NCBI GenBank assembly: GCA_946811695.1
Contig: OX328127.1
Coordinates: forward strand, 42,895,396 to 42,959,395
Origin: Gonocerus acuteangulatus
Lineage: Eukaryota > Arthropoda > Insecta > Hemiptera > Coreidae
Direction of reading: 5' to 3'
DNA: 64,000 nt
Below are positions 44,600 through 64,000 of this stretch, piece after piece. The notes below the pieces were generated by a model. That model ran no database searches. It saw nothing but the letters and a program-made list of their open reading frames with translations, and was not told where the DNA came from. The position numbers and the translations under genes were made by a program. Position 1 is the first letter of the stretch. Every line of letters starts with the position of its first letter.

Positions 44600-44737
44600 G
44601 AAACACTAATCACATTGATTCATGTAGCATTTAAAAGGGGATTAAATTTCTTTTTTAGCTGTATGGAAATGTCATTATGGCCACTTTTAGGCCCTGGTTG
44701 CTCTTGTTCCTCCAAAGAATCATGTATGCGTACGTGT

Positions 44738-44741
<4 letters not shown>

Positions 44742-44788
<47 letters not shown>
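44742..44788. repeat. (TA)n microsatellite
   Basis: About 23 TA units. Other (TA)n tracts nearby: 46308-46360 and 47096-47144. Confidence 0.95.
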
Positions 44789-44792
<4 letters not shown>

Positions 44793-44797
44793 GTTGA

Positions 44798-46303
44798 GAT
44801 TTCCTATTGTCGACCCTTGATCATGGGTCATTGAGTTGATGTCATAAGCGTGTTCCTTCTTAAAGGAAATCTATTAGCCTTTTGCTCTCGAGAGCTCCGG
44901 AGCATAGCCATTTAAAATTGGTCTTCAAACTAGAGGGTAAACATTACTAGTGCAAAAGATCCTATTAAAAAAACGTTTACTTTAACACTTATTTCCTAAG
45001 AATTTTATTATTTTTAAATAAGTTAAAGAAGGATAAAGCAGCACAAGATAAATTGGTTTGGAACCTAAATTTCTTGAGCAATTTATTATTTTAAATAGTT
45101 ACTAAACACAGTAGTAAATCCATACATGAACAATAAAAAGAGACAAATAGGCAAAAGAGTTTGTTTAGCCATTAACATTTTATACATTTTCACTTGGTGT
45201 ATTGGGTAAATTTTCAAAATTTGATGCACCCCAGATGTCAATTCACCCCTGAGTATAACTATGCAGTCTGGCCTTACTTTTTATCTATAGTGCAAGGTAA
45301 TAAAATTATATTCAGATGTTTTAAAGCTTCTTTATTGGAGTGCATTCTCTTAAATATCAACAAAACAGCATATTAAATATTTTAAAATAAATTAATAAAT
45401 ATGTTAAAAAACTTTTCTTTTTTTTTAGTCAAAAGCATTTTCATATTAGAGAAAGTAATTTATTGGTTTATTACACTTTTTAGCAATTTTCCTATAATTT
45501 TTGTTAAATTGTTTCTTTATTTTTCAAAATAAGTTGAGAATCCTGAGAAATCTTTTAAACTAATAATAGCAACATAATAATAACTAAGCTATTACAAAAT
45601 AACAAAGTGACATTGAACATTTAAGAACAAACACAAACAAAACAAGAATTAAAATATCTAATGGGAAACATAATTTTTCAGAGTAATCAGATGTATTTCA
45701 CTCAAACAGTGTTGAAAACATTGTTTTTTACCAGTAATTCACTAGTTCATTAACTTCTCTACCTTTTATCTCTCATCATATCTTAAAATAAAAAAAATTC
45801 TTGCATAAAAAAACATTTTATAACTAATACAAATCATGTGCCATTTGTTATTATATTTGGAATATCTGAAATATTCCTTTTAAAATGTTGTTCGCTACAA
45901 TGAAATGATTTTTATTACAGAATTAATAATAATTCTGCATACAAAAAAAAAATCTGAAATTAATCAGCCTTTAAAACTATTTTATTTACATTTTAGATCT
46001 TTTAAAAATACACTCAAATCAACTGCAGGGGGAAAAAAATAAAAGAGAAATACTTTAAACTGATGCATATAGACTACAGAAGTGTACAAAGTATATTTTT
46101 CAAAGTAGAAGTGATTCTGCTACGAGGTTCTCTACCACCGAGCTAACCTCGTCCTCAATGAGGAAATAAAGGTAAATACATTTCTATAATCTGCTTGAGT
46201 AATAATTAATAAATCATATTTATTACCTATTTGTATTATTTTTTCACACTCCGCCTGATATAATAAAATGATTTAATTTGGTAAATTTTCAATTAATATG
46301 ATA

Positions 46304-46363
<60 letters not shown>

Positions 46364-46644
46364 CTTCTATCAGCCATTAAAATCAGATCGAATCGTATTT
46401 CAAAATATTTGTTTTAAAATTTTAATATCATTTGGAATTATGACTTCAACGTTTTTTTGGTTTTATTTTCTGGATAAACTGTAAAAAAAAAAAAAAATAA
46501 TAAATAAAAAATAAAAATCAACTTAATACTTGAAGACATTAGCTAGATTGCCCAAAATAGGATAAAATTCAATTATTTACATAATGATGTTTTACATTAA
46601 GGGCTATGAAAACTAATATATATAACGATTAAAAGTAATATTTT
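44798..46644. other. 3' flank of the ankyrin gene; no gene seen
   Basis: Very AT-rich. A minus-strand AATAAA (46467-46462) lies ~180 nt beyond the ankyrin-gene stop codon and is a candidate polyadenylation signal. Confidence 0.4.
46120..46170 (-). pseudogene. tRNA 5'-half-like fragment
   Basis: The minus strand reads 'gacgaggttagctcggtggt' and 'agagaacctcgtagc', which has a tRNA-type D-arm/A-box (TTAGCTC-GTGGTAGAG) and an anticodon-arm-like continuation. No B-box or T-arm follows, so it is a fragment or an old SINE head. Confidence 0.35.
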
Positions 46645-54695
<8,051 letters not shown>

Positions 54696-55953
54696 ACCTA
54701 CAGATCTGATACAAAGGGTATGGTGACTTTATAACAATTCCATTCAAATTTGTGTATTATTCTGAATAAAAATTGGCCTTGGAAAGCCGGTTTGATAATT
54801 AATGCCTATTGGCCTTCAAATTCCAAAGATTTTATTTTAATGACCTAAATCTCAAATAGAGTTTGAGCACACTGACAGTGGAATACCCACTAATGGTATG
54901 CAAAATACGAGAACATCTACAAGTAATGTGAATTACAGCAACTGTTAAAGGGGGGTAACCCTTTCATAAAAACCGTGGGTACTTTTTTGTTATTAAAAAA
55001 ACAACATTAAAAAAAATAGGTATTTTTAAAAATTGAAATATATTGAAGCATTACAAATACATTGGTGGGAAATATACTTTATTAGCAAGAAGAATATCAT
55101 TGTAAAAATAATGAATATCTTTTAAAATTAAGATAAATGGATCTGGCGCTCTAACTTTTTGTTGCCACATAAATTCTGCTTAGTACTAATCTATATTATT
55201 ATGCTAAATTTCTAAGGGTTCCTTGAATTTTATTATTTTTCAATTTAGTGCAGACCCACATTCTTTCCTCTTTCTTAGTATTGGCAGGAGTTTCAGAGTC
55301 CAAAAAATAATATTATTGATTTATAAGAAGATGTTGGCATCCTTCATGTAATATTTCAGTATATGCCTCCGACTATCACTCATAATAATGAAACCTGGTT
55401 TTATTTGCTCACAAATTATTGTTTGTAGGGTTGCATCTCCTTATATAGAAGGAAGGAAACATTCGTTCCTTGATATTGGTGACGTGTTCCTGTGACATGT
55501 TTTGTTTAACAAATAAAATGTTGCCTATATCTGTAATAAATCCTTTCCCACCTGTCTACTTTCCTTCATACACGTCCATATACATATCTCCCTCTTGTTG
55601 TAGTCACGACACCGCAGTGAGCGATGTTCAGTTCCCGATCACAAAATAATTGACATGACATCATAAGCCCAACAGTAAATAAAATGAAAATTGTTGCCAA
55701 GGGAAATTTAGATCCCTCCAACCAATTACCTTTACTTATACATATACTGTTTCTGGACTTAAAATATTTTTTTAACACTTCAAACACCTAACTCGGTTTC
55801 CCTATATTGAATTGACGTGAAGTGTGCAAATTCACACATTTTGCTCCCCTCAATAACGCTGGGATCATGAAAAAAGTTCACAGCAGTTCTATCATCATAC
55901 CCTTCACTAAACAATTTTTTCAAATTCATCTTCATCATCGTTTAAATCATTCC

Positions 55954-55993
<40 letters not shown>

Positions 55994-58019
55994 ACATGTA
56001 ACTTTAAGTATTTTTCCGTGACAAATATATAAATTATAATTTGGAAATATTCTTGTTTTTTCTGTACTGGTGAGGAAATAACAGAAAAGTGTCTAACCAT
56101 ATTAAGATGTTTAAAACACCATAACTTACAGCTATACATTTAATTCCAGGAAAAGTTTTGATTTTTAGTCTGTAGCAGGTGGCAAAATATATGAATGGCA
56201 TCTATTAGTTAAATTTTATTTCTTTTATTCCTTTTATTTATGTTTTAATTTGATTCTAATTTTACCCCGCTTTTTGTTTCTAACACTGTTTTCCAAATTT
56301 GTCTGCTTATTTTTTTTTTTTTTTTTAATTAATTTATTTGACTTGGACAGTAATTGGAGGATACAGTTATGGTTTGAGTATAAGTGTATATTTTGAGAGT
56401 AACGGCTTACATAAGATCGCACCTGCCTGAACCAGAAGAAAGTTAGAAAGGGTGACAGGATTATTCAAAACTTAATAGGGAATAAATCACCCTCATTGTG
56501 CGAAATCCTTGTTGTAATAAATAAATTAAAATTGAAATGTTTTGTCGCAATATGGCTATAATTTTCAATAAAAATATCTTTTCAGAGTTGTTTTTTTTTT
56601 TTAGAAGTTGTCGTGGAACTTGTTTCAGAACATAACATCTGGCCTCCCAAATTATTGTGTTTTTATTTATAATTTATTATTCTTCTTTGTCTTCCTCTTG
56701 TGCCCGGAGCCTTGACAAATTTCAGCCATTCCCTCCGGTTCCTGCAAAGCTGCTTCATCTGCTGGAGGATTTTTGCGTCTTTTCCCTCCAATCCTCTGGA
56801 TATTTTCCGCTTAGTAGATCCTAGGCCACCCTTGGGGTCTTTTCCACGAGTCCAAACCACTTATACTGCCAGGATTCAAGTGTGGTCCTTAGTTCTATCA
56901 CTTCAAACTGTTATTCTTTTTCTTTCATTTTTGACGCAATCTCTTTGGAAATGACCTGGCTTTCTAAGGACTAACGAATTGGAATCTGGAATATTACAAC
57001 TTTAAATGGAAAAGAGGGCGAGCTTGTGAATGAAATGAAAAATATAATGTATTCTGTTTTTATTAATTAATTGAACTAATCAGCAGTTTTGAAGATAGAG
57101 GTGCTTGGAGTATTTTACCTTATTTACACAACATTCAAGGATTCAATCTTCTTAGTAATTAATATGTGGTCTAAACTAAAATTAACGAGACACTTTGTCT
57201 AGAAGATTATTGCTCGTATGTAATGACTTTACAATAAATAAAGGTCTACTATCGCCTACAATTTGTATTGTCAAAAGCAGAATCACATCATCATAGCACT
57301 CAAGCAAATATTTTAAAGTTAAGTTCTTCAATTTCTGTTCATTAATTTTCATATTACTGACTGTAAGAAATTAATGAATACATGTCAAACTCTGATAAAT
57401 AGATTTTGGGTGAAAACACGAACAAAATTATTTATGAATTCTGTCACAATACACAAAGTTTCCTTTTTGCTGGTTTGTTGTGGTTCATGTTATTTTTTAA
57501 CCCACAATTTGGCATACTTCAATGCTAAAAAAAGTTAGAAAAATTGACTCATACACAGCGATTTAGACACAGTTTCTTCCTTCACTTTTGTAATAAAGCG
57601 TATTGCTTAGCTACAGGCTCTTAAAATGAGATATTCTTTCACTTACTTAATAATTCTCTAAGAATATCTGCATTCATTGCACTGACATCATGGAAATGAT
57701 CTCATTTTATGTATTATCATCATTACTGGACCTCCAATTTATTTACTTATTTATATTTGAACAGCCACAACAAAGGTGATCACCCTCCAAATTTTAATAG
57801 TAACATTAATTTTGGCAAACAAAGACCTATCATAAATTACATGAAATAAAATAAATAGAATACTTACAGCTTACATTTTTAGTTTATTAGAATCAAAACA
57901 TTTTATATTCACATCCCTGCTGCATATTGAACAATTTTTTGCTCTGATACAAGGACTTGAAGAATTTAATTGATTATTTTTTGAGTAATAATATAATAAC
58001 TCATATGCTATGCTGATAT
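54696..58019. other. Intergenic between the ankyrin and cytochrome b5 genes; no clear gene
   Basis: Upstream of the ankyrin start. A minus-strand stretch at 55566-55930 has two abutting open frames (KLFSEGYDDRTAVNFFHDPS, then a hydrophobic stretch LATIFILFTVGLMMSC) but no recognisable family. A minus-strand frame at 56663-56860 is basic and resembles no domain I can name. (TA)n at 55958-55990. Confidence 0.35.
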
Positions 58020-58319
58020 ACTAATATAATAAATCATATGCTGGAGGACCTGAGTTCAAATCCTGAGCAAGCACTTAAGATTTTTTCTTCTAGTGTCTTC
58101 GTTCATGAATTAAAACCGTCCCTAGGCCAATCCAGCCTTTAATTAATTTATTAATGGGTACCTTGGTGCTAATGACTCTAGCAGTCGAAGCAGTGAGGGG
58201 AAAGTCAGGCGGCCGGAGCATAGTACTGACCACACTATCTCCCTAGTGTGCCGTATGGTCATGAATCAGATACCTCTACAGTATCTGCCCCTCAGGGTCC
58301 TCGTGGCCTGTTACAGGTC

Positions 58320-58370
<51 letters not shown>
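58020..58370 (+). mobile_element. SINE family C, long copy
   Basis: tRNA B-box-like 'gagttcaaatcctgagc' near 58050, then a ~100-nt middle, the shared block 'ttggtgctaatgactctagc' and 'gtcgaagcagtg', then a family-specific 3' part ('gcggccggagcatagtactg', 'gtatctgcccctcagggtcc') and a 49-nt T run. The 24513 copy has the same 3' part and tract in the opposite direction. Confidence 0.7.
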
Positions 58371-58372
<2 letters not shown>

Positions 58373-58793
58373 TAAAATGTGCTAGTATTTGTGAATGTGT
58401 ATTGTCATTACCACATTAATAGTGAAATTCATTGCCTAATATTTTTATTATTTGCACTAGCCATTGTGAATTTATGAATAATTTTTATTAATAAGTAAAT
58501 TAGTTGATTAGAAAGTCAAATTATTTTCTATATATAACGCATAAACATCATCATATGAAAAAATTCATTATTTTTTTTTTACTTCTGTTACCAATTCTTC
58601 CTTCAAAATTCCAATTGCCATTGTTCTTTTGAGTCAATACGTGAATGAAATTAATCCTTTGACCTGCCATTTCCTTCCACTAAGTTTTCATTACCATTTC
58701 TCAGCCAGTCAGTATTACTTAATAATAGTGAGTAGTACCATAACGTAGTTTCTTTATTTTCATTTAGACCAATTATTTACTAATAAATCAATT

Positions 58794-58901
58794 ATGAATG
58801 AATTTTCGTGGGAGGAGATTCGAAAGCATAATGGTGCTAATGGTTCTTATTGGGTTGTTATCCATGGATGCGTTCATGATCTTTCAACCTTTATTGAACA
58901 G
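58794..58901 (+). CDS. Cytochrome b5 exon 1
   Basis: ATGAATG at 58794 opens the frame. The only other nearby option would be an upstream exon spliced at 'catttag' (58767), which the domain start makes unnecessary. Confidence 0.83.
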
Positions 58902-59248
58902 GTAAGAATACACTTTGTTCAGTAAGGTACATAAAAAAATTGCAATAAGTAGTTCTTTTTATGATCAAACAAGGATTTTGTTGAGGGATTATTTTTCATG
59001 ATGAGAAAAAATATCAACGTGAAATTCCTGTAAAAGTCGACTATCTGCTTCAAATAAACTGTCGAAACACCCTTGAGTTTTCAGAAAATGAGTACATATA
59101 GCCTGTTGCTTAGGCAGTTGGTCAATACTTTAGTGTAATTTTATGCACAAATAAAAAAAAAACAAAGAAAATATTTGCCATACTAGTTTAACATCTTGTC
59201 GTCCCTCTTTAGGAGCTAAAATGTTGCATTAGTAAGAAAATAAATATC

Positions 59249-59318
<70 letters not shown>

Positions 59319-60227
59319 TGAAAAGTAAGATACATGAGAAAGTAAAATAAATTATTGAAAGTTACTTTAAAAGTTATATTTATTAGTTATAAAATAATAT
59401 ATAAAATAATGTCTATGTAACATGGATCCCCTTGCATCACTTATATTTATTGAAATTTTAACCTCCAATTAAATATAGGTTACCATCCATTTCTAGCCAG
59501 GATAGGTCTGAAGCCTTTTCTTTATTCGAAAGAAAAGCCACCACCCCTAGTGGGAATTGAACCCACGACCATAGGCACGGAATGCACATGCCTTAGCATT
59601 CACGACCACCCAAAATACATAAGTGTGTCATGTTTTTGTTTTTTCCGTCTTCTTCAAGCTTGTTTTTGTTTTGTTTTATTTTGAACAACTTTCATCAAGG
59701 TTTCTTAGTGATACGGTAGTATTATCACGTGACTTTGAATTATTACTAGGTTTTAAATTATATGACTGGCTGTGAAACTTGAGAAATACATTTTTTAACA
59801 AGCATATATGATTTAATCTGCTTATAACAAAATTTTAGTGATTATAATTTGGACTGCAAATAGAAAGAGTATACGATCATTCCTTCATATGAATCATGGC
59901 CGAAGTCATTTTTTCTTTTTTTTTTTTTTTTTTTTTTTTGTGATATTAAGGTGATTTGACTGCTAGTGCCATAAGGAGAGTAAGGTGCTCTTACTTAACA
60001 TCAATATGATTATTTTATTTTTGCAAACAACATAATAATAGGATTTCAATAACTGGAACATCTCTATATGTACGTTACAAAGAATAAACTTGTTTTAGCA
60101 CCCTGGTGGAGAAGAAGTTTTAATGGAACTAGCTGGAAAAGATGGTACTCAATGCTTTGATGATGTTGGCCATTCTGATGATGCTAAGATGTTATGCAAA
60201 TCCTTTAGGATCGGGAAGCTGAAACAG
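58794..60227 (+). CDS. Cytochrome b5, exons 1-2 (3' end not found)
   Basis: Exon 1 58794-58901 (36 codons) and exon 2 60099-60227 (43 codons) join in phase 0 with GAACAG|gtaaga, ttttag|CACCCT and AAACAG|gtaata. The 79 residues are a cytochrome b5 heme domain: [10 protein letters not shown], then [20 protein letters not shown] at the exon joint, [16 protein letters not shown] and [11 protein letters not shown]. The axial heme ligands are the histidines of HPGG (H37) and VGHS (H61). Cytochrome b5 carries electrons to desaturases, P450s and other ER or outer mitochondrial membrane enzymes, and usually has a C-terminal membrane anchor. That anchor would be on a later exon, which I could not find up to 64000. 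A free-standing b5 is most likely given the ATG only five codons before the domain. A b5-fusion enzyme (such as a desaturase) cannot be ruled out without the 3' end. Confidence 0.85.
59251..59312. repeat. (TA)n microsatellite (cytochrome b5 intron 1)
   Basis: About 30 TA units followed by a short CA run. Confidence 0.95.
59478..59610 (-). mobile_element. SINE family A (cytochrome b5 intron 1)
   Basis: Minus strand: head 'ggtcgtgaatgctaaggcat', B-box region 'gtgggttcaattccca', joint 'ggggtggtggcttttctttc' and tail 'ctggctagaaatggatggta'. Inserted against the gene's direction. Confidence 0.75.
60099..60227 (+). CDS. Cytochrome b5 exon 2
   Basis: Begins exactly at the HPGG heme-binding motif and runs through the second heme histidine. 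Confidence 0.88.
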
Positions 60228-61224
60228 GTAATACTCACAGAAAAATGGTTACTGTTAATTATAGTACTTAATGTTAAATGTTATAAGTGATTTGAGGTCT
60301 TAATTTTAAATTTTAGTCCCAGTCTAAGATCAGTTCTTACTTCTTATGACGTACTAAGCTTACAGTCAAGGTGACATTTCTATCCAAATAAAATATTTAT
60401 AATAATGTTAGTAATAGTTTGTAATAATTTTTCCAGCTATTCTTGAATTCAGATAGTGCTCATTAACCACAAGTCTGTTCTATATGTTTCAATAATTACA
60501 TAATATAAATACAAATTTTAAGTATTGAAAAACAAGCTGGTACACCTAAATAAGATAATTTGCCATAATTTATGTCTTTGAAATAGATATATTATTGTGA
60601 GGAAGTTTGGGTACTATTACCTGTCTCTTATCACTGATGATACTGAAAGTCAATAGTACCGTAATGTTACTACAAATTTTTATTGTGATGGCTATTTGAA
60701 TATTACAAAACTAAGTAAACTAATTTAATAAGACAGCATGGCCTAATGTGGTTTCTGTATAACAATCATTCTGATCTGTAGATTTTACCTATTTATTTCT
60801 TCATACAGTAGAGCTTGCTTTACATTTTTCACTGCATGTCTTATCCTCAGAAACTGTTCCTGTTTCAACTCCTCTCTACTATTTAGGACCACGTGTATAA
60901 ATAAGAGGAAAATATTTCTTTAAAGTTCTTGTGATAGAATAATATTGAGTTTGGACCTATCTTTTAAAGAGCGAAAAGAAAAATATGAATATAAAGCGAG
61001 TGATTGACCAAGGTGGGATATTCGAATATCTCTTGGTAATAAAGATTATGTTATTTAATATGTTGGCAGTTCTCAGCATAAGGAACCTCTCCTCATATTG
61101 TTGTTTCAAGAGATAATTTAATAGACCAATAATCCACAGTGCAATGGTTTTGAAAGGGTTTTATATTGTGTTAAAATGTTGCAGTATTTGACAGAATGCC
61201 TTTATACATAAACTAATAAAGGGT
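60228..61224. other. Presumed cytochrome b5 intron 2; nothing else seen
   Basis: AT-rich DNA without a recognisable third exon. Confidence 0.35.
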
Positions 61225-61393
61225 CTCCCCGTGGTCTAGTGACTAACGCCTTAGATTCGCATGTGGGAGATGGTTGGTCCCGGGGGCAGGAATTTTCTCA
61301 TCTCACGGCTCGTTAAAAAAATTCCTCGCTGCACCGGGGATGTCGGCACTAATGGCCCAGAAGTCAATGCACTGCAAAAATAAATAAATAAAA
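61225..61393 (+). mobile_element. SINE family B, diverged
   Basis: A-box side 'tccccgtggtctagtgacta'. The B-box is damaged ('ggttggtcccgggggcagg', missing the GGTTCGA core), so this copy cannot be transcribed normally. Body and shared block 'gatgtcggcactaatggccc' are kept; short A/T tail. Confidence 0.75.
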
Positions 61394-62040
61394 ACAACCA
61401 ATAAATTACTTCAATATAACGCATCAAAAGCTAACGTAAGCCTGCTTATGAACACTGTCAAGAATAAGAAGTTTACCAGGCTTGGTTGATACTCATCCCG
61501 AATCAATGTTTTCATGATCTTTAGAAGTATTTTATTAAATTCCTGTCATATTAATGAGAATCCTCAAATTACATACACATTTTTAGTGAGATTTATGCTA
61601 ACCTGTATAGCTAAAAATGTCAAAGTCGTTGAATGTGTTATAGAAGTAGTGTCTATAATTTGGCTTCACATTTATATTCTTCTTTTAAACATTGTTTTTG
61701 AAAGAAAATTTCATATCAATCCTTATATCAATTTATAGATTATTAACATAGGACTAATGTAAACTTTCACCCTTAACAATGTAGCATGTAGGACTTATGT
61801 TTGGGTTCAACAGTCAAATGAAGAAATTCTTTACAGTGCTTAACTTTATAACTCAATATGAATAGCTAATTCAAACAAAATTTACTACAAATAGTTATCA
61901 CTTCCTTGTAAACCTCTACCTTAGAGTTAAGGTAAACTGAAAATTTTAGTAGATCTACTCTCTTGTGATTTGAGTATGTTGATTTTGTTCAACAAGCAGG
62001 AAGGCAATCCCGATTTTTAAAAATGAAAGCTCTTAGTATG
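61394..62040. other. No gene seen
   Basis: The frame 61514-61738 is hydrophobic in part but lacks a splice acceptor joining it in phase with the cytochrome b5 exons. Confidence 0.35.
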
Positions 62041-62322
62041 CATAGGCATATGTAGAAAAAATAATTTCGGGAGGGGGGGGCTGAGACGATTTCGGGGGGG
62101 GGGGAGGGGCTGGAAACATTTGGGAGGTATGGGACACTAACAATCTAGAACTTGGAATAGTTAGCCAATTAAAACGATATTAAACTCAAAACAAATTATT
62201 TTTTCTGAACTAAGTGATCTTATTAAATTTATTTTTAAAGGTTTTATGACACATTTTTACCGATGAAATCAAAATTTAGGGAGGGTTACAGCCCCCTCAG
62301 CCCCCCCTTACAAACACCTATG
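62041..62322 (+). mobile_element. hAT-type MITE, copy 3
   Basis: Flanks ttagtatg (62033-62040) and ttaggatg (62323-62330), 7 of 8 identical. Termini 'cataggcatatgtag' and complement 'cataggtgtttgta'. Internal 'actaagtgatcttattaaat' and G runs as in copies 1 and 2. Confidence 0.75.
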
Positions 62323-62933
62323 TTAGGATGTGAAGTATTATATTTGTATTACCTTATTATAATTTCGGCCTAAATTTTTCGTCATAAGTGCTTTCATTGC
62401 TGAGGAAAGAGCAGCCCATCATAAGAGTATCTAATTATCTTAGGATGAGATTTGCCATAAGCCATAAATTCGAATGATACGTCACAGTGCCAATTAGAAA
62501 GTCAGATAATTTTAGATTATCTGTATGATTAAGTAATTAGAGACGATCTCGACTTTCCTCCAGTACTTTTACTAAATTCTTGGAACTGTTTCCGCTTCTT
62601 GCGAAATTGTTCTATCCGTGTTGATTTATAATGACACCCCTCCTATTCCATCAATCACGCAATAAGGGCTGAACATGCCGAAATGTCAAAATAGCTTTTA
62701 GTGACACATCGTTCCAGGCTGCTGGTCGGCTTCCGGGTTCACTCCTCGGAAAGTAATGCATGGCGTGACTGTTTACTCGAGCTATGTTATGTGAAACTCG
62801 AAAGCCAAGCATTTCCGTGAAAATTTGAAGGTTGAAAAATGTTTAGTTTTAGATACAAACAAGAGTTTTCCCTAATTACTATTTAGATTCGAACATTTTG
62901 CGAAATTTAGAAACCCAGCACCTGTGCTTTTAT
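62323..62933. other. No gene seen
   Basis: Somewhat less AT-rich between two MITE copies; no exon recognised. Confidence 0.35.
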
Positions 62934-63211
62934 CATGGGCGTATATAAGGGGGGGCTGCAGCCCCCCCCCCCCCCCCCCCGAAATTTTGATTTGATCGGT
63001 AAAAATTTCATAAAATCCTTAGAAATAAATTAAATAAGATCATTTAGTTCATAAAAAAATATTCTATTTTGGGTGTAATAGCATTTTAGTTGGCTAAAAC
63101 TCTTCCAAGATCTAAATAGTTAGTATTCCATACACCGGAAATGGTCTCTCCGGCCCCCCCCCCCGAAATTTTCCCAGCCCCCTCCGAAATTATTTCCTAT
63201 ATACGCCCATG
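62934..63211 (-). mobile_element. hAT-type MITE, copy 4
   Basis: Opposite orientation: 'catgggcgtatataaggggg' then 'ggctgcagcccccc' at the left and 'tatatacgcccatg' at the right. Flanking 8-mers gcttttat / gtatttat agree at 6 positions. Interior is the complement of copy 1. Confidence 0.75.
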
Positions 63212-63843
63212 GTATTTATGTACGATGTTAGTCGAAAGGCAGACTTAAAATTGTCTTAACTTGCTTTCAAATATTTAAAAGTCTTAGAAAATGATAAACA
63301 TTGGACAGGAAGCGATTGAATATTTCTGTTTACATAATAAATTAGAAAAAAAAAAGTTTAAATAAACTATATATTGGAGTTACTTAAAAAAGTAGACAAA
63401 TGTATATGTTCAACATTCTGCAAATATAAAAACGCATTTAATGTACACGGAAGTAAATATTATACAAAATTGAATATAAAATAAATAAAATCTTCATGTT
63501 ATAAAAACAAGCATCTAGATGTAAAATTGTAATTGAGATTAGTGCGATGATTCTAAGCATCATAATGGCGGAATGTCAATCACGTGAGGTAATATGTTAT
63601 TATGAAATTGCTGCGCATCTGATATCTACTACATTGATTACAACAAACACGACGAGGATAAAGGATGAATGAGTGGACGGACTCGTGTTTGTGGCCGGAG
63701 TGTGTCCACCAAGGCCATCATCATCGGCTGTGTATCTATAGTTTCACTCGTACTACGTCATCTCCTATAGCCTCGGAATATTTCTATGTAGAAATATAGT
63801 AATGTATATATATTGCTGTACAGCAATACAAATAGAGTCAATA
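63212..63843. other. No confirmed gene; less AT-rich patch
   Basis: 63650-63780 is distinctly less AT-rich than its surroundings ('ggacggactcgtgtttgtgg', 'ccaccaaggccatcatcatc'), with an ATG at 63668 opening a 46-codon frame. It could be part of a neighbouring gene's promoter or first exon, but nothing confirms this. Confidence 0.3.
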
Positions 63844-64000
63844 CATGGGCGTATGTAGAAAAAAAAATTCGGGAGGGGCTGGGAAAATTTCGGGGAGGGA
63901 GGCTGAGACCATTTTCGGGGTATGGAATACTAACAATATAGAACTTGGAATAGTTTTAAACAACTAAAACGCTATTACACCCAAAATAAAATATTTCTTA
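63844..64000 (+). mobile_element. hAT-type MITE, copy 5 (cut by the window end)
   Basis: Starts 'catgggcgtatgtagaaaaa' and continues with the G-rich interior and 'ctattacacccaaaata' as in copy 1; the right end lies beyond the window. Confidence 0.75.

Noticed and set aside
44450..44797. 115-codon frame with a poly-lysine run
   Set aside because: The lysines come from a ~68-nt A run and the end from (TA)n; no domain on either side.
55566..55930. Possible gene upstream of the ankyrin gene (minus strand)
   Set aside because: Two frames meet with a stop/frameshift between them and neither resembles a family I can name; there is a weak thought of a piggyBac-type remnant, but no motif confirms it.
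56663..56860. Basic minus-strand frame, possibly the end of a LINE reverse transcriptase
   Set aside because: Only vague composition similarity; no RT or zinc-finger motif.
61514..61738. Third exon of cytochrome b5 (hydrophobic frame)
   Set aside because: No convincing acceptor in the right phase, and the hydrophobic stretch is not followed by the short polar end expected of a b5 anchor.

Overview
This is a eukaryotic, AT-rich, intron-containing window, almost certainly from an arthropod. An innexin gene (a protostome gap-junction family) sits next to many (TA)n tracts, tRNA-headed SINEs, Tc1/mariner, hAT, copia and non-LTR remnants. The general look (small genes in long TE-filled introns, TA microsatellites, abundant SINEs) would suit a parasitic copepod such as a salmon louse, but that species guess is inference only. 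No bacterial operons, CRISPR arrays or intact tRNA/rRNA genes are present.

Four host genes can be supported by joining exons with GT-AG splice sites and consistent phase. (1) 26389-26885 (-): the first two exons of an unrecognised secreted or membrane protein with a signal peptide. (2) 32209-42292 (-): a complete five-exon innexin of 365 aa. (3) 46645-54695 (-): a complete seven-exon ankyrin-repeat protein of 410 aa. (4) 58794-60227 (+): two exons of a cytochrome b5 (79 residues, with both heme histidines), whose 3' end is not found in the window. The ankyrin and cytochrome b5 genes are divergently arranged. The only long single ORF (12496-13851) is the 3' end of a non-LTR retrotransposon (RT thumb, RNase H, Cys/His tail).

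Layout. 1-6.1 kb: interspersed repeats, including two near-identical inverted arms 2.2 kb apart. 6.1-12 kb: mostly unassigned DNA with SINE pieces, a 5S-rRNA-headed SINE and a mariner deletion derivative. 12-17 kb: the LINE 3' end, a ~160-bp tandem repeat split by a Tc1-like element, and a SINE inserted into that element's terminal repeat. 17-25.5 kb: more repeats, a decayed copia element and a palindromic element with hammerhead-like ribozyme motifs. 26-32 kb: the signal-peptide gene and hAT-type MITEs. 32-42 kb: innexin, whose first intron holds a nested transposon stack. 42-46.6 kb: intergenic. 46.6-54.7 kb: the ankyrin gene, with a Tc1-like element and SINEs in its introns. 54.7-64 kb: cytochrome b5, SINEs and three more MITE copies.

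The most interesting material is a set of elements carrying hammerhead-like self-cleaving ribozyme motifs. Five motifs occur at three loci, and two of the loci are head-to-head palindromes with one motif in each arm; they resemble terminal parts of Penelope-like retroelements but carry no ORF. The nested insertions inside innexin intron 1 (hAT > MITE > ribozyme palindrome, plus a SINE) and the SINE families that share parts (tRNA-headed and 5S-headed) are also worth checking.
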